In this document: in pieces, positions 8,433 through 18,959 of the stretch
Layout: every line of letters begins with the position of its first letter
Position numbering within the stretch: position 1 is the stretch's first letter
Assembly (NCBI RefSeq): GCF_005502275.1
Contig: NZ_SWLZ01000006.1
Span: 124,001 to 188,000 of the forward strand
DNA from: Robertmurraya siralis
Lineage (GTDB): Bacteria > Bacillota > Bacilli > Bacillales > Cytobacillaceae
Direction of reading: 5' to 3'
Length of the DNA stretch: 64,000 nt
Translations under genes and position numbers: made by a program
The notes under the pieces: model-generated
The model's input: the letters and a program-made list of their open reading frames with translations, nothing else
Database searches by the model: none
Told to the model about the DNA's origin: nothing

Positions 8433-8559
8433 AAATATGTCAGTGTTGATTTTGGCTCTTTATCTCTCCGACCCTTTCAGGATTACTGAAGGGTGTGCGA
8501 ACCAAGGTTTCCTTGAAAAGAGCCAAAATTGTTTTATCTACAATTCAGTTAGCTAAGCC
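8433..8559. repeat. dispersed intergenic repeat, copy 2
   Basis: This copy runs from ATGTCAGTGTTGATTTTGGC to AGCTAAGCC. Inverted TTTTGGCTCTTT and AAAGAGCCAAAA arms frame a core holding AACCAAGGTTTCC. It sits between feoB and the Cys-rich gene. Confidence 0.65.
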
Positions 8560-8587
8560 TAGTGAATAAATGAGCAATGTCTCTTAT

Positions 8588-10591
8588 CTAGAAGCCCAAT
8601 AGAGTGCCAAATTGGTAAATTAGAAATGAGAGCAAGTAAGCGATTAGCAATGCATATCCCATTGAAAAACATGTCCATTTATAAGAGCCAGTTTCTTTTT
8701 TTATTGTTGCAACAGTTGCCAAACAAGGAATATAAAGAAGAATAAATACCATAAAGCTGTATGCTGCAACAGGTGAAAAACTATTGATTAGCAGCCCTTG
8801 CAAGCTTGCCTCATCAGGAACAAAATATATAATATTCATCGTTGATATAATTGCTTCCTTTGCTAAAAAACCAGTTAATAGTGACGCGCCCGCTTGCCAA
8901 GTTCCAAATCCTAATGGCGCTAACAGTGGTGCAAAAACACCGCCAATCATTGCCAAAAAGCTATCGTCCATCTCCACGTTCAGACCTTGTGGTCCTGCAT
9001 AAGACAGCAGCCAAATGAGAACTGAACCAGCAAAAATAAAGGTACCTGCTTTCTTAACAAATCCCTTCCCTTTTTCCCATGTGCTCTTCCAGAGCGCCTT
9101 TCCTTGGGGAATCCGATATGGCGGAAGTTCAATCACGAAAAATGAAGTTTCTCCCTTTAAAATCGTGGTTGAAAATACTTTAGCTAAGATAAGTGCTACA
9201 ACAATACCAAGAATATAAAGTGATAATACGATCAGTGCTTTATGGGAGACAAAAAAAGCACCAACAAATAAAGCGTAAACTGGCAAACGAGCTGAACAGG
9301 ACATCAGTGGTGTGAGCAATACAGTAAGCATTCGTTCTCTAGGAGTTTCGATCGTTCTTGCAGCCATAACACCTGGTACATTGCAGCCGAATCCAATCAT
9401 CATTGGGATAAAAGCTTTTCCATTCAATCCAACATGCTCCATTAACCGATCCATAACTAAAGCAACACGAGCCATATAGCCAGAATCCTCTAATAACGAA
9501 ATAAAAAAGAAGAGGATAAATATTTGTGGCACGAAAACAAGGACTCCCCCCACCCCAGCGACAATACCATCAAGCACTAGAGCATGAATAAACGAAGAGG
9601 CACCTATAAAGGATAAAAAGCCCTCTAATCCACCCGTAATCGGTCCTGATATAATTCCATCTAAAATGTCGGAAAGAGGAAATCCGAGCCAATCAAAAGT
9701 AAGCATGAATAAAAAATACATAATGACAAAGAAAATAGGGAGCCCCAACCATTTGTTTGTTATAACAGCGTCGATTTTTTCCGATAACGGCTGTTTATTT
9801 TCTTCCTCCGTATACGTCGAGTTTCTTAAAAGCTCTCCGATCGCTTCTTGTCTTTTGTGATAAATAAAGTGGTCGATTGTTTTTTCTTCATAATTTGAAA
9901 GGATTGCTTTTGAAGTATCAAGTATAAAGGTTTCTAACTCTTCCCTGCCTATAAAGCTTTGTAAATATGCCTTCACATAATGATTTCCTTCTAATAATTG
10001 AAGGGTTAACCATCTAACAGAATGGTGCACTTTCCCTTCAAGCATTCTCGCTAATCGCTCAATTGCTCCATCCATTTCTTCCCCATACGAAACAGTAAAG
10101 CTGCTGATCGATGGTGATTCAATCGTCGTAACAAATTCAGCTAGCTCATCACAACCTCTTCCAGATCGGGCAATAACAGGTACGACTTTCGTTCCTAATT
10201 GAGAAGCTAACCTATCGACATCAATTTCAATTCCTCGTTTAGATGCTACGTCCACCATGTTAAGTGCAATAATTAAAGGTCGACCGAATTCAAGAAGTTG
10301 AATTGTTAAATGTAAATTTCGTTCTAATTGGGATGCGTCTATAATGTTGAGCATTCGATCAAAAGAATCGTGGAGCAAAAAATTGGTTACGACACCCTCA
10401 TCTTTCGAAAGCGGATTTAATGAATACACACCAGGCAAATCGATAAGAGAGGCTGTCCCTTTTTTTAAAAGACCAACTTTTTTCTCAACAGTTACCCCGC
10501 TCCAATTTCCCACGTATTCATATGAACCAGTCAAATTATTAAACATTGAGGTTTTTCCTGTGTTCGGGTTACCTAATAGTGCAATATCCAT
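8588..10591 (-). CDS. feoB: ferrous iron transport protein B
   Basis: This 667-residue inner-membrane Fe(II) transporter has an N-terminal GTPase with G1 GNPNTGKTS (residues 7-15), G3 DLPGVYSL and G4 NMVD. It is followed by a helical GDI-like domain and a C-terminal Gate/Nucleoside-recognition membrane region containing GFGCNVPGVMAARTIE. The start is the ATG at 10591 (MDIALLGNPN). It shares its A with the feoA stop in a TAATG overlap and has GGAAG upstream, so a longer 18-residue N-terminal extension is rejected. Coupled to feoA under a Fur box. Confidence 0.97.
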   Translation of the reverse strand: MDIALLGNPNTGKTSMFNNLTGSYEYVGNWSGVTVEKKVGLLKKGTASLIDLPGVYSLNPLSKDEGVVTNFLLHDSFDRMLNIIDASQLERNLHLTIQLLEFGRPLIIALNMVDVASKRGIEIDVDRLASQLGTKVVPVIARSGRGCDELAEFVTTIESPSISSFTVSYGEEMDGAIERLARMLEGKVHHSVRWLTLQLLEGNHYVKAYLQSFIGREELETFILDTSKAILSNYEEKTIDHFIYHKRQEAIGELLRNSTYTEEENKQPLSEKIDAVITNKWLGLPIFFVIMYFLFMLTFDWLGFPLSDILDGIISGPITGGLEGFLSFIGASSFIHALVLDGIVAGVGGVLVFVPQIFILFFFISLLEDSGYMARVALVMDRLMEHVGLNGKAFIPMMIGFGCNVPGVMAARTIETPRERMLTVLLTPLMSCSARLPVYALFVGAFFVSHKALIVLSLYILGIVVALILAKVFSTTILKGETSFFVIELPPYRIPQGKALWKSTWEKGKGFVKKAGTFIFAGSVLIWLLSYAGPQGLNVEMDDSFLAMIGGVFAPLLAPLGFGTWQAGASLLTGFLAKEAIISTMNIIYFVPDEASLQGLLINSFSPVAAYSFMVFILLYIPCLATVATIKKETGSYKWTCFSMGYALLIAYLLSFLIYQFGTLLGF

Positions 10592-10815
10592 TATAATTCT
10601 TCCACCTTTATTGTTTGTGCTTCGCGTCGACGAATACCAACGCATTGCCCACAGGATTCAAGCATAAATGGTCCGCCAAAAGGCATTTTACATTTAATAC
10701 AAACTTCCGACCCTTCTGTAATTCCCAGATCAAGTAGACGTCTTCGCACTAATCGATCAGCTCCTGACGTATCAATTATTTTTGCACGTTTGCCAATCCT
10801 TAAACCTGCTAGCAT
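10591..10815 (-). CDS. feoA: ferrous iron transport protein A
   Basis: This 74-residue SH3-like FeoA protein is a cytosolic partner of FeoB needed for full Fe(II) uptake. Typical features are the start GLRIGKRAKI, RRRLLDLGITEGSEV and the ending GIRRREAQTI. Two extra cysteine spots (IKCKMPFGG, ESCGQCVG) give a CxxC. The ATG follows AGGTGATG. It overlaps feoB by one base and is preceded by a Fur-type palindrome. Confidence 0.95.
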   Translation of the reverse strand: MLAGLRIGKRAKIIDTSGADRLVRRRLLDLGITEGSEVCIKCKMPFGGPFMLESCGQCVGIRRREAQTIKVEEL

Positions 10816-10840
10816 TTTTCATCACCTAATTTCAATTAAT

Positions 10841-10855
10841 TGAGAATGATTCTCT
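10841..10855. promoter_or_regulatory. Fur box upstream of feoA
   Basis: TGAGAAT-G-ATTCTCT is a 7-1-7 inverted repeat with six of seven pairs, close to the Bacillus Fur core TGATAATNATTATCA. It lies 26 bp before the feoA start. Iron-dependent repression of feoAB is well established elsewhere and inferred here. Confidence 0.8.
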
Positions 10856-10921
10856 TTCGTTATAGCACGATTCATCTGTTTCAACAGTGTGAAAAATCAC
10901 AGTGATAACAGAAAAAAAAAC

Positions 10922-11089
10922 GGCATTGTTAAACCATAATGTTGAACAAACGTTTTTTGGTTCATTTCGTATAAAATTTTGGTTTCACACACCCTTTAAT
11001 TAGCAAAAAGATCCACTGATCCCATGAGCTCACATCGCTTTATGGAATCGGAGGGACAGTGGGCCAAAATCAACGCCGTCATATAAAGC
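10922..11089. repeat. dispersed intergenic repeat, copy 3 (inverted and diverged)
   Basis: One end reads GGCATTGTTAAACCATAATG, the core has TTGGTTTCACACACCC, and the other end has GGGCCAAAATCAACGCCGTC then ATATAAAGC. It is a longer, diverged copy in the opposite orientation to copies 1 and 2. Together with the Fur box it fills most of the gap between feoA and the acetyltransferase. Confidence 0.55.
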
Positions 11090-11226
11090 AAATAATTAAG
11101 TCCTTTTACACATATCTATAAAACCTTTCTCATAAAGCTAATATGTAAATTTCTTGAACTTTTATCCTTCAAAAATTTTTCTTTTCAAAAAACCAGATTT
11201 GATAGTCATACAAAAGGAGGAAAAGT

Positions 11227-11772
11227 ATGTTTACAATGAAAATTGACAGCGAAATTGAACTACAATTGCTTCAATCTCAACATGCAGAGGAGTTTTTTCA
11301 CCTAATTAATCAAAATAGAACATTCTTAAAAAAATGGCTCCCTTGGGTTAATGAAATTCTATCTCCTATACAAACTCAAGGACTTATCTCCTTCTGGCTC
11401 ATACAATTAAGTGGACATAATGGATTTAGCTTTGGGATTCGATACAAAGGGCGATTAGTAGGCAATATCGGCTCACAGTATATTGACTGGTATAATCGTC
11501 AAACATCAATCGGCTACTTTTTGGCAGAAGATGCTGTAGGAAAAGGAATTATGACACGCTCTGTTCAAGCAGTCCTCAATTATATCTTCTTTGAATTGGG
11601 GCTTAATCGAATTGAAATCCGCTGTGGTGAAAAGAATTTAAAAAGCCGCGCGATTCCAGAAAGGCTTGGCTTTACCTATGAAGGTTTCGTTCGAGACGGC
11701 GAAAACTTAAACGGTCAATTTCACCATTTACTAATGTACAGCATGCTTGCAAGAGAGTGGATGGGAAAATAA
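11227..11772 (+). CDS. GNAT acetyltransferase of the RimJ/RimL type
   Basis: This 181-residue GNAT enzyme should transfer acetyl from acetyl-CoA to an amino group, commonly a ribosomal protein N-terminus or a small metabolite. RimJ/L-type features are the N-terminal SEIELQLLQSQHAEEFF, the fold-defining GNIGSQYI and SIGYFLAEDAVGKGIMTR (acetyl-CoA loop), and NRIEIRCGEKNLKSRAIPERLGF. The ATG follows AAAGGAGG. It stands alone between the feo locus and an IS remnant. The substrate is unknown. Confidence 0.88.
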   Translation: MFTMKIDSEIELQLLQSQHAEEFFHLINQNRTFLKKWLPWVNEILSPIQTQGLISFWLIQLSGHNGFSFGIRYKGRLVGNIGSQYIDWYNRQTSIGYFLAEDAVGKGIMTRSVQAVLNYIFFELGLNRIEIRCGEKNLKSRAIPERLGFTYEGFVRDGENLNGQFHHLLMYSMLAREWMGK

Positions 11773-11898
11773 TGCTTTTTCATATTGTTTTTTGATTTCT
11801 CTTACTCTGTTAAACTATTTAACAGATCAGACTGTCGACAAAATCCACCGAAAGGGCTCCCTATCGATGGATTTTGTCATTTTTGGATTGGAATTGCG

Positions 11899-12036
11899 CT
11901 AAAAACGTTGATTTCCTCTCCAGACGCTTGCTTTCCGGGGGGCGTGCGCCGAGCCTCCTCCTCGTGGATGCTCGTGCGGGGTCTCGGCTGTCACGCTATT
12001 CCCCCAGGAGTCAAGCGCCTTCCGCTCCAATCAACG
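11899..12036 (-). repeat. GC-rich hairpin-type repeat, copy A
   Basis: On the minus strand this reads GTTGATTGGAGCGGAAGGCG, CTTGACTCCTG, GAGACCCCGC, GAGGAGGCTCGGC, then CCCGGAAAGC and GGAAATCAAC. It is far more GC-rich than its surroundings. It aligns with copy B at 12677-12810 along its length, and its ends are partly inverted (GTTGATT / AATCAAC). I know this type of element as recurring in several Bacillaceae genomes without a settled name. Confidence 0.7.
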
Positions 12037-12059
12037 AGTTTGGCACTCACTCAAGCAGG

Positions 12060-12628
12060 TTGCCAAGTCCAAGTGGCCATTTTCTTTAAGTTCATGGCAG
12101 CAAACGTAAGCATCGCCTGCATAGATTTGTTTTTAAGACCTCGTCAGGTTGTCCATCGCACACCATGCTTTTCCTTCGCATCCGCAAAGGCACGTTCAAT
12201 CGTCTCCTTGCGTTTCGCGTATATCTGTTTGATTTCATCGTTGTGACGTAGATGTTCTGCCTCTTCTATGTAAGCTTCCCAAATATGACGCAGTATAAGT
12301 TTTTGATGGTTTTTACTTTCCGTACACTGGGATAGAAACGGACATTCTGCACAAATGGATGAATTTGATTTATATTGCCGATATCCTTCTTTGTCGTCGT
12401 GTACTTGAAGACCTGCACTTGCAGGCAGAGATAACAATCATCATACTCATCATACACATAATCATGCTTTCGGAAGAAACCATCTTTTGTTTTTGGACGA
12501 GTGTAAGAAAGGACAGGGAACATTTGATTCTCTAATAGAAAGTTCGCAATCGCTGGGGTTTTATAAGCTGCATCAGCAGCTACTGCAAGTGATAATTGTG
12601 CTCTATCATTTGATTGATTTCTCCTCAT
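12060..12628 (-). pseudogene. IS1182-type transposase, C-terminal remnant
   Basis: Only the C-terminal third remains. It starts in AAYKTPAIANFLLE and continues through KHDYVYDEYDDCYLC in one frame. It shifts frame near 12385 into GYRQYKSNSSICAECPF and CTESKNHQK, runs to RKETIERAFADAKEKHG, then meets an in-frame TGA at 12144. After the stop the frame resumes with LKNKSMQAMLTFAAMNLKKM. Missing N-terminus, one frameshift and one nonsense codon mean it cannot make active transposase. Confidence 0.85.
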
Positions 12629-12676
12629 CATTGTAAGTCACCTTAAAAATTTCTTTATTCTATATTCAAAAAGATA

Positions 12677-12810
12677 AAGTGGATTGGAGCGGAGGGTGGC
12701 GACTCCTGCGGGAAAAGCGGGAAAGTCGAGACCCTGGACTGAGCGCAGCAAGGGAGGCGGCTCGGCCCCGCCCGCGGAAAGCGCCACCCGGAGTGGAAAT
12801 CAACCTGCGC
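12677..12810 (+). repeat. GC-rich hairpin-type repeat, copy B
   Basis: The plus strand reads GTGGATTGGAGCGGAGGGTG, GCGACTCCTGCGGGAA, GTCGAGACCCTGG, GAGGCGGCTCGGCC, then CCGCGGAAAGCG and GGAAATCAACC. It is the inverted counterpart of copy A inside the same IS remnant. A short internally deleted copy lies at 47384-47442. Confidence 0.7.
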
Positions 12811-13073
12811 TATTTAATTAATTCTATTTTAAAAGAAAAAAGAGTGTAGACAAACTCGAAGATTTTCGAGTTTGTCTACACTCTGCTCTGTAAAACTATT
12901 TAACAGATTTTTTTGTATTTTCAAACGTTTTTAAAAGAATCGTTCATATTCCTTTCAATTTATAATAAACTAAAGGTAACTTATTTTTTGACAACCGCAA
13001 CGTTTGACTGTATGGTTTTGTATCACTTATAATTATATATTATAGAAATAGATTGAGGTGATATGATGGGGCA

Positions 13074-13484
13074 TTGTATCGCATTGGCGAACTAGCAAGT
13101 TTAGCAAATGTATCAAAAAGAACGATTGATTATTATACAAGTATTGGACTCTTGAAAGCTCAACGCTCAAAATCTAATTATCGAATTTACACAGAACAAG
13201 CTTTGGAGGATTTAAGATTTATTGAGGAATGCAAAAATCTTTATATTCCACTTGAAGAGATTAAGAGAAAACTAGAGATTAAAAAAATAAAAGAAGTGCA
13301 AGAAGGGGAACTAAAAAAACATATTCTCTCTGTCACCCAACAAATGAAACAGCTTCAAATCGATTTAAACGTTCTCATACCATTGATCGAAAATCTTGAA
13401 GCTGACCAAGCCGAGAATTACTCCAAGTTACTCAATACAGAAGGAGAAGTGTTATTAAAGTCCCTTTCCGAATTAACAGGCTAG
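13074..13484 (+). CDS. MerR-family regulator (YhdQ position)
   Basis: This 136-residue protein has a MerR winged helix at residues 1-70 (YRIGELASLANVSKRTIDYY, then TSIGLLKAQRS) and a long coiled-coil dimer helix. It starts at TTG 13074 behind GAGGTGAT; the ATG/ATG just upstream are out of frame. It precedes the YhdP-like gene, as yhdQ does in B. subtilis, where YhdQ is the copper regulator CueR. This protein has only one Cys (in EECKN) and no C-terminal Cys pair, so copper sensing should not be carried over. Confidence 0.82.
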   Translation: MYRIGELASLANVSKRTIDYYTSIGLLKAQRSKSNYRIYTEQALEDLRFIEECKNLYIPLEEIKRKLEIKKIKEVQEGELKKHILSVTQQMKQLQIDLNVLIPLIENLEADQAENYSKLLNTEGEVLLKSLSELTG

Positions 13485-13549
13485 ACTATATTTTTGAATT
13501 TATTGGGAGGTGACTCCTTACTCGTTTGTGACGGGATAAGGAAATTTAT

Positions 13550-14899
13550 TTGGACATATTTAACTTGGTTTTATTAGCCATTTTGATTGCTTTAACGGCA
13601 TTTTTTGTCGCTTCAGAATTTGCGATCATTAGGATAAGGAGCTCAAGAGTAGAACAGTTAATTGAAGAAGGAAGCAAAAGTGCAATCGCTGCCAAAAAAG
13701 TCATCACGCATCTTGATGAATACTTATCGGCCTGTCAGCTTGGGATCACTGTTACAGCTTTAGGAATTGGTTGGTTGGGAGAACCAACAATTGCTAAAAT
13801 GCTAACTCCATTATTTATGGAATTCAATATTCCTTCTCCTCTATCCCATGCTGTTTCTATCGCGATAGCTTTCTTGTTTATTACGTTTCTCCATGTAGTA
13901 GTTGGTGAGCTTGCTCCAAAAACCGTAGCGATCCGTAAAGCCGAAAAAATCACGTTAGTTGTGGCTAGACCACTTATTTGGTTTTACCGCCTGTTCTATC
14001 CATTTATTTGGACTTTAAACGGAGCAGCGCGAATCATTGTCGGTTGGTTTGGATTAAAGCCTGCTAAGGAAAACGAAGAGGCGCATTCTGAGGAAGAACT
14101 AAGACTAATTCTGTCTGAAAGTTATAAAAGTGGTGAGATTAACCAATCTGAGTTTAAGTATGTAAATAAAATTTTTGAATTTGACGATCGTATTGCAAAA
14201 GAAATCATGGTTCCCCGAACCGAAATCGTATCATTATCAAAAGATGATACGATAAAAACATTCTTGGAAGTCATGTATATAGAAAAGTTCACGCGCTACC
14301 CTATCATTGATGGTGATAAAGACCATATTATTGGATTAGTGAACTTAAAAGAAATCATGACTGATTTATTAAATCACCCTGAAATAGCTTCCCAAACATT
14401 GGAATCTTATATTCGCCCAATTATCCGCGTGATTGATACGGTTCCAATCGGTGATTTATTAATCAAAATGCAAAAAGAGCGGATCCATATGGCCATTCTA
14501 ATGGATGAATATGGAGGGACATCGGGTCTCGTTACAGTAGAAGATATCATCGAAGAAATTGTTGGAGAAATTCGCGACGAATTCGATATGGATGAAGTAT
14601 CTGAAGTGCGTAAAATAAATGATGACCATTACATCCTTGATTCCAAAGTGCTCGTAAGTGAAGTGAATGAATTATTTAACCTTAATATTAATGATGAAGA
14701 TGTAGATACCATTGGAGGCTGGATCTTAACAGAAAATTATGAAGCCCAGGAAGGTGACATCATTGAGATTGATTCCTATTCCTTTAAAATCATCGAAATG
14801 GAAGACCATCACATCAAATATATTGAAGTTACACGAAAAATAGAGAAACAGGGGAATATTGAACAATTTCCCTTAACCAATTCCTCCATCGTCTCATAG
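13550..14899 (+). CDS. mpfA: CNNM/CBS-domain metal transporter of the HlyC/CorC family (MpfA/YhdP-like)
   Basis: This 449-residue membrane protein has a DUF21/CNNM membrane domain (about residues 1-190), paired CBS domains (about 205-330, IMVPRTEIVSL to MDEYGGTSGLV) and a C-terminal CorC domain (about 345-430, DEDVDTIGGWI). This architecture belongs to magnesium efflux proteins such as MpfA (B. subtilis YhdP), often misnamed hemolysins. The start is TTG at 13550 with AAGGAA six bases upstream. It follows the MerR gene by 65 bp, and regulation by that protein is plausible but unproven. A strong terminator follows. Confidence 0.88.
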   Translation: MDIFNLVLLAILIALTAFFVASEFAIIRIRSSRVEQLIEEGSKSAIAAKKVITHLDEYLSACQLGITVTALGIGWLGEPTIAKMLTPLFMEFNIPSPLSHAVSIAIAFLFITFLHVVVGELAPKTVAIRKAEKITLVVARPLIWFYRLFYPFIWTLNGAARIIVGWFGLKPAKENEEAHSEEELRLILSESYKSGEINQSEFKYVNKIFEFDDRIAKEIMVPRTEIVSLSKDDTIKTFLEVMYIEKFTRYPIIDGDKDHIIGLVNLKEIMTDLLNHPEIASQTLESYIRPIIRVIDTVPIGDLLIKMQKERIHMAILMDEYGGTSGLVTVEDIIEEIVGEIRDEFDMDEVSEVRKINDDHYILDSKVLVSEVNELFNLNINDEDVDTIGGWILTENYEAQEGDIIEIDSYSFKIIEMEDHHIKYIEVTRKIEKQGNIEQFPLTNSSIVS

Positions 14900-14933
14900 A
14901 TTTATAGAGATACAGTCGAGGACTTGTTGATAA

Positions 14934-14978
14934 GGAAAAGCCATTTCTAGCCCTGCTAAAAATGGCTTTTCCCTTTTT
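14934..14978 (+). terminator. intrinsic terminator after the CNNM gene
   Basis: GGAAAAGCCATTT pairs with AAATGGCTTTTCC and is followed by CTTTTT. Confidence 0.85.
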
Positions 14979-14989
14979 ATAGAAAGAAA

Positions 14990-15036
14990 GCTCCGTCAAA
15001 AAGACGAAAGTGACCAGCTTTTTGACGGAGCCATTT
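14990..15036 (-). terminator. intrinsic terminator after glpK
   Basis: GCTCCGTCAAAAAG and CTTTTTGACGGAGC form a 14-bp stem just after the glpK stop codon on the minus strand, with a short A/T-rich tail. Confidence 0.75.
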
Positions 15037-15041
15037 TACTC

Positions 15042-17377
<2,336 letters not shown>

Positions 17378-17426
17378 CTTTTTCTCTCCTCATCTATCAA
17401 ATTGTAATCGGTTTACTTCGACGAAG

Positions 17427-17485
17427 AAAAAAAAGGAGCCACACCAGTACATCCTATCATAAAATAGGGGCTGTGTGAGTCTCCT
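17427..17485 (-). terminator. leader terminator upstream of glpF (candidate GlpP antitermination site)
   Basis: On the minus strand GGAGACTCACACAG pairs with CTGGTGTGGCTCC and is followed by eight T. It lies between the promoter and the glpF RBS, so it would stop transcription before the gene. In B. subtilis, GlpP with glycerol 3-phosphate permits read-through of such glp leaders. GlpP itself is not in this window. Confidence 0.75.
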
Positions 17486-17519
17486 TATCTCCGTCACAAT
17501 TGCATTAACTTGTAACTAA

Positions 17520-17549
17520 AGTATAAAGAATAAGTGAAAGCGTTGTCAA
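17520..17549 (-). promoter_or_regulatory. glpFK promoter overlapped by a CcpA cre site
   Basis: The minus strand has TTGACA (17544-17549), an 18-bp spacer and TATACT (17520-17525). The sequence TGAAAGCGTTGTCA at 17535-17548 fits the cre consensus TGWNANCGNTNWCA at every position and overlaps the -35 box. This predicts carbon catabolite repression of glycerol uptake by CcpA. Confidence 0.8.
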
Positions 17550-17664
17550 CAATTCCATTTCGTAATTTAATGCTATAATGTGACAATTTTTCAACAAAGA
17601 ATATATACAACTTGTTTACCTATTTAATTCAATTCACTGCTTTTTCATCCTTTTTGAGAATAAA

Positions 17665-17706
17665 AAAAAGCCAAATCTTCGATAAATAAGAAGATTTGAC
17701 CCTTTT
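17665..17706 (-). terminator. intrinsic terminator after glpC
   Basis: CAAATCTTC (17672-17680) pairs with GAAGATTTG, and the minus strand continues into a T-rich run. It separates glpABC from the glpF promoter. Confidence 0.8.
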
Positions 17707-17723
17707 TCCAGCTCCTCACTTTG

Positions 17724-18959
17724 TTATTTTGGAGAAGCATGCACGCTTTCCTCGAGATTTTTCACATAAGATTGCGCGAGTACTTGCATTGGATGTTTGA
17801 CATTTTTTGTCGTAAGTTGTTCTAATTGATTTCTGCACATGCCGCATTCAGTTACTGTATAATCGGCATCTGCGTCAGCAATTGCTTCAGACATTGATTT
17901 TCCTATTTTCATTGAAATCTCATATTTCTCTTCTTTAAATCCAAAAGTGCCGCATTGGCCACAGCAGCCTGCTGCTACATCTTGAATCTCATAGCCAGGA
18001 ATAAGTCCAAGGATATCCATGGCTGGATTACCAATCCCCTGGCCCTTCATATGGCAAGGGGCATAATAACCTGCCTTGTCGTTCATTGGTGCAAGGTTTG
18101 AATTGAATTCACCCGCTTCTTTAAGCATACGCAAATACTCGTCAGCATCATAGACATGCTTCGCTAGCTCGTGTGCATCTGCTGATTGTAAATAATTTAT
18201 ATATTCCTTTTTAAAAGCAAAGGTGCAGCTCGTGCAAGTTAAAACAATATCATAACCTTGCCTTGTATACTCTAATAAACTTTCGATATTATACTTGGCA
18301 TTCTTAAGGCCCTGCTCCATCTTACCGTTTGCAAACATTGGTACACCGCAGCATTTCTGTTTTGGAACTGCAACTTCAATACCGTTATGCTTCATTACCT
18401 CGACAAATGAGTCCGCCACTTCAGGGGCATTATAAGTAGCATAGCAGCCAACAAAATAGGCTACCTTTCTCTTAGTCTCTGAAGTTGTTTTTCTATATTT
18501 ACGTTTAAAATTGTTAAAACGATACTGTGGAAATTTTCGTTCAGCAGGAATGCCCAGCACAATTTGCATTACTTGACGAACAGGCTTCATTGTCATCGCA
18601 GCATTGGTAATGGGTGCAAAGGCTGATGCAGCCACACCAACTAATTCAGCATTGCTTAAAACATGATCGCGAAGCTTTGTTCCTTCAATATCCGCATGAA
18701 TCGCCTTCGCATACGCTGTTAGAGTAGAAACATGGACATTCTCCGGACAGGATATATCACAATTTCCACAAAGGGTGCATAATTCAATTCGCTTATCATC
18801 AATAACCTGTTGATTATCCGTAAGTCTTTTTAATTCTGGGCCTAAATGCTTTGGTCCGCCAAACTCAAGGGAAACATTTGAAACCGGACAAGTTGCTGTA
18901 CAAGCATGGCACTTGAGGCAAGCATCAAATGAACGGTCTAGGAAGTTATAATTTTGCAT
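17724..18959 (-). CDS. glpC: anaerobic glycerol-3-phosphate dehydrogenase subunit C
   Basis: This 411-residue iron-sulfur subunit links the GlpAB dehydrogenase to the membrane quinone pool. Two 4Fe-4S ferredoxin motifs lie in the first 75 residues (CLKCHACTATCP and CTLCGNCDISCP). Two CCG-type domains follow (QKCCGVPM, CTSCTFAF; AAGCCGQCGTFGF). The ATG follows GGAGGG. It overlaps the glpB end by 14 bp. Together with GlpA and GlpB this is the enzyme best known from anaerobic E. coli. Confidence 0.93.
   Translation of the reverse strand: MQNYNFLDRSFDACLKCHACTATCPVSNVSLEFGGPKHLGPELKRLTDNQQVIDDKRIELCTLCGNCDISCPENVHVSTLTAYAKAIHADIEGTKLRDHVLSNAELVGVAASAFAPITNAAMTMKPVRQVMQIVLGIPAERKFPQYRFNNFKRKYRKTTSETKRKVAYFVGCYATYNAPEVADSFVEVMKHNGIEVAVPKQKCCGVPMFANGKMEQGLKNAKYNIESLLEYTRQGYDIVLTCTSCTFAFKKEYINYLQSADAHELAKHVYDADEYLRMLKEAGEFNSNLAPMNDKAGYYAPCHMKGQGIGNPAMDILGLIPGYEIQDVAAGCCGQCGTFGFKEEKYEISMKIGKSMSEAIADADADYTVTECGMCRNQLEQLTTKNVKHPMQVLAQSYVKNLEESVHASPK

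Larger units (their letters stand above)
11807..12906. mobile_element. decayed IS1182-family element with imperfect terminal inverted repeats
   Basis: The left end begins CTGTTAAACTATTTAACAG then ATCAGACTGTCGACAAA. The right end, read inward on the minus strand, begins CTGTTAAATAGTTTTACAGA then GCAGAGTGTAGACAAA. The ends match over about 36 bp. A 20-bp perfect hairpin stem lies just inside the right end (12841-12883). At 1.1 kb the element is shorter than an intact IS1182 member because the N-terminal half of the transposase is missing. Two GC-rich repeats lie inside, one near each end, in opposite orientation. Confidence 0.8.

Noticed and set aside
11785-12246. 153-codon ORF on the plus strand
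   Set aside because: It is antisense to the transposase remnant and crosses a GC-rich repeat.
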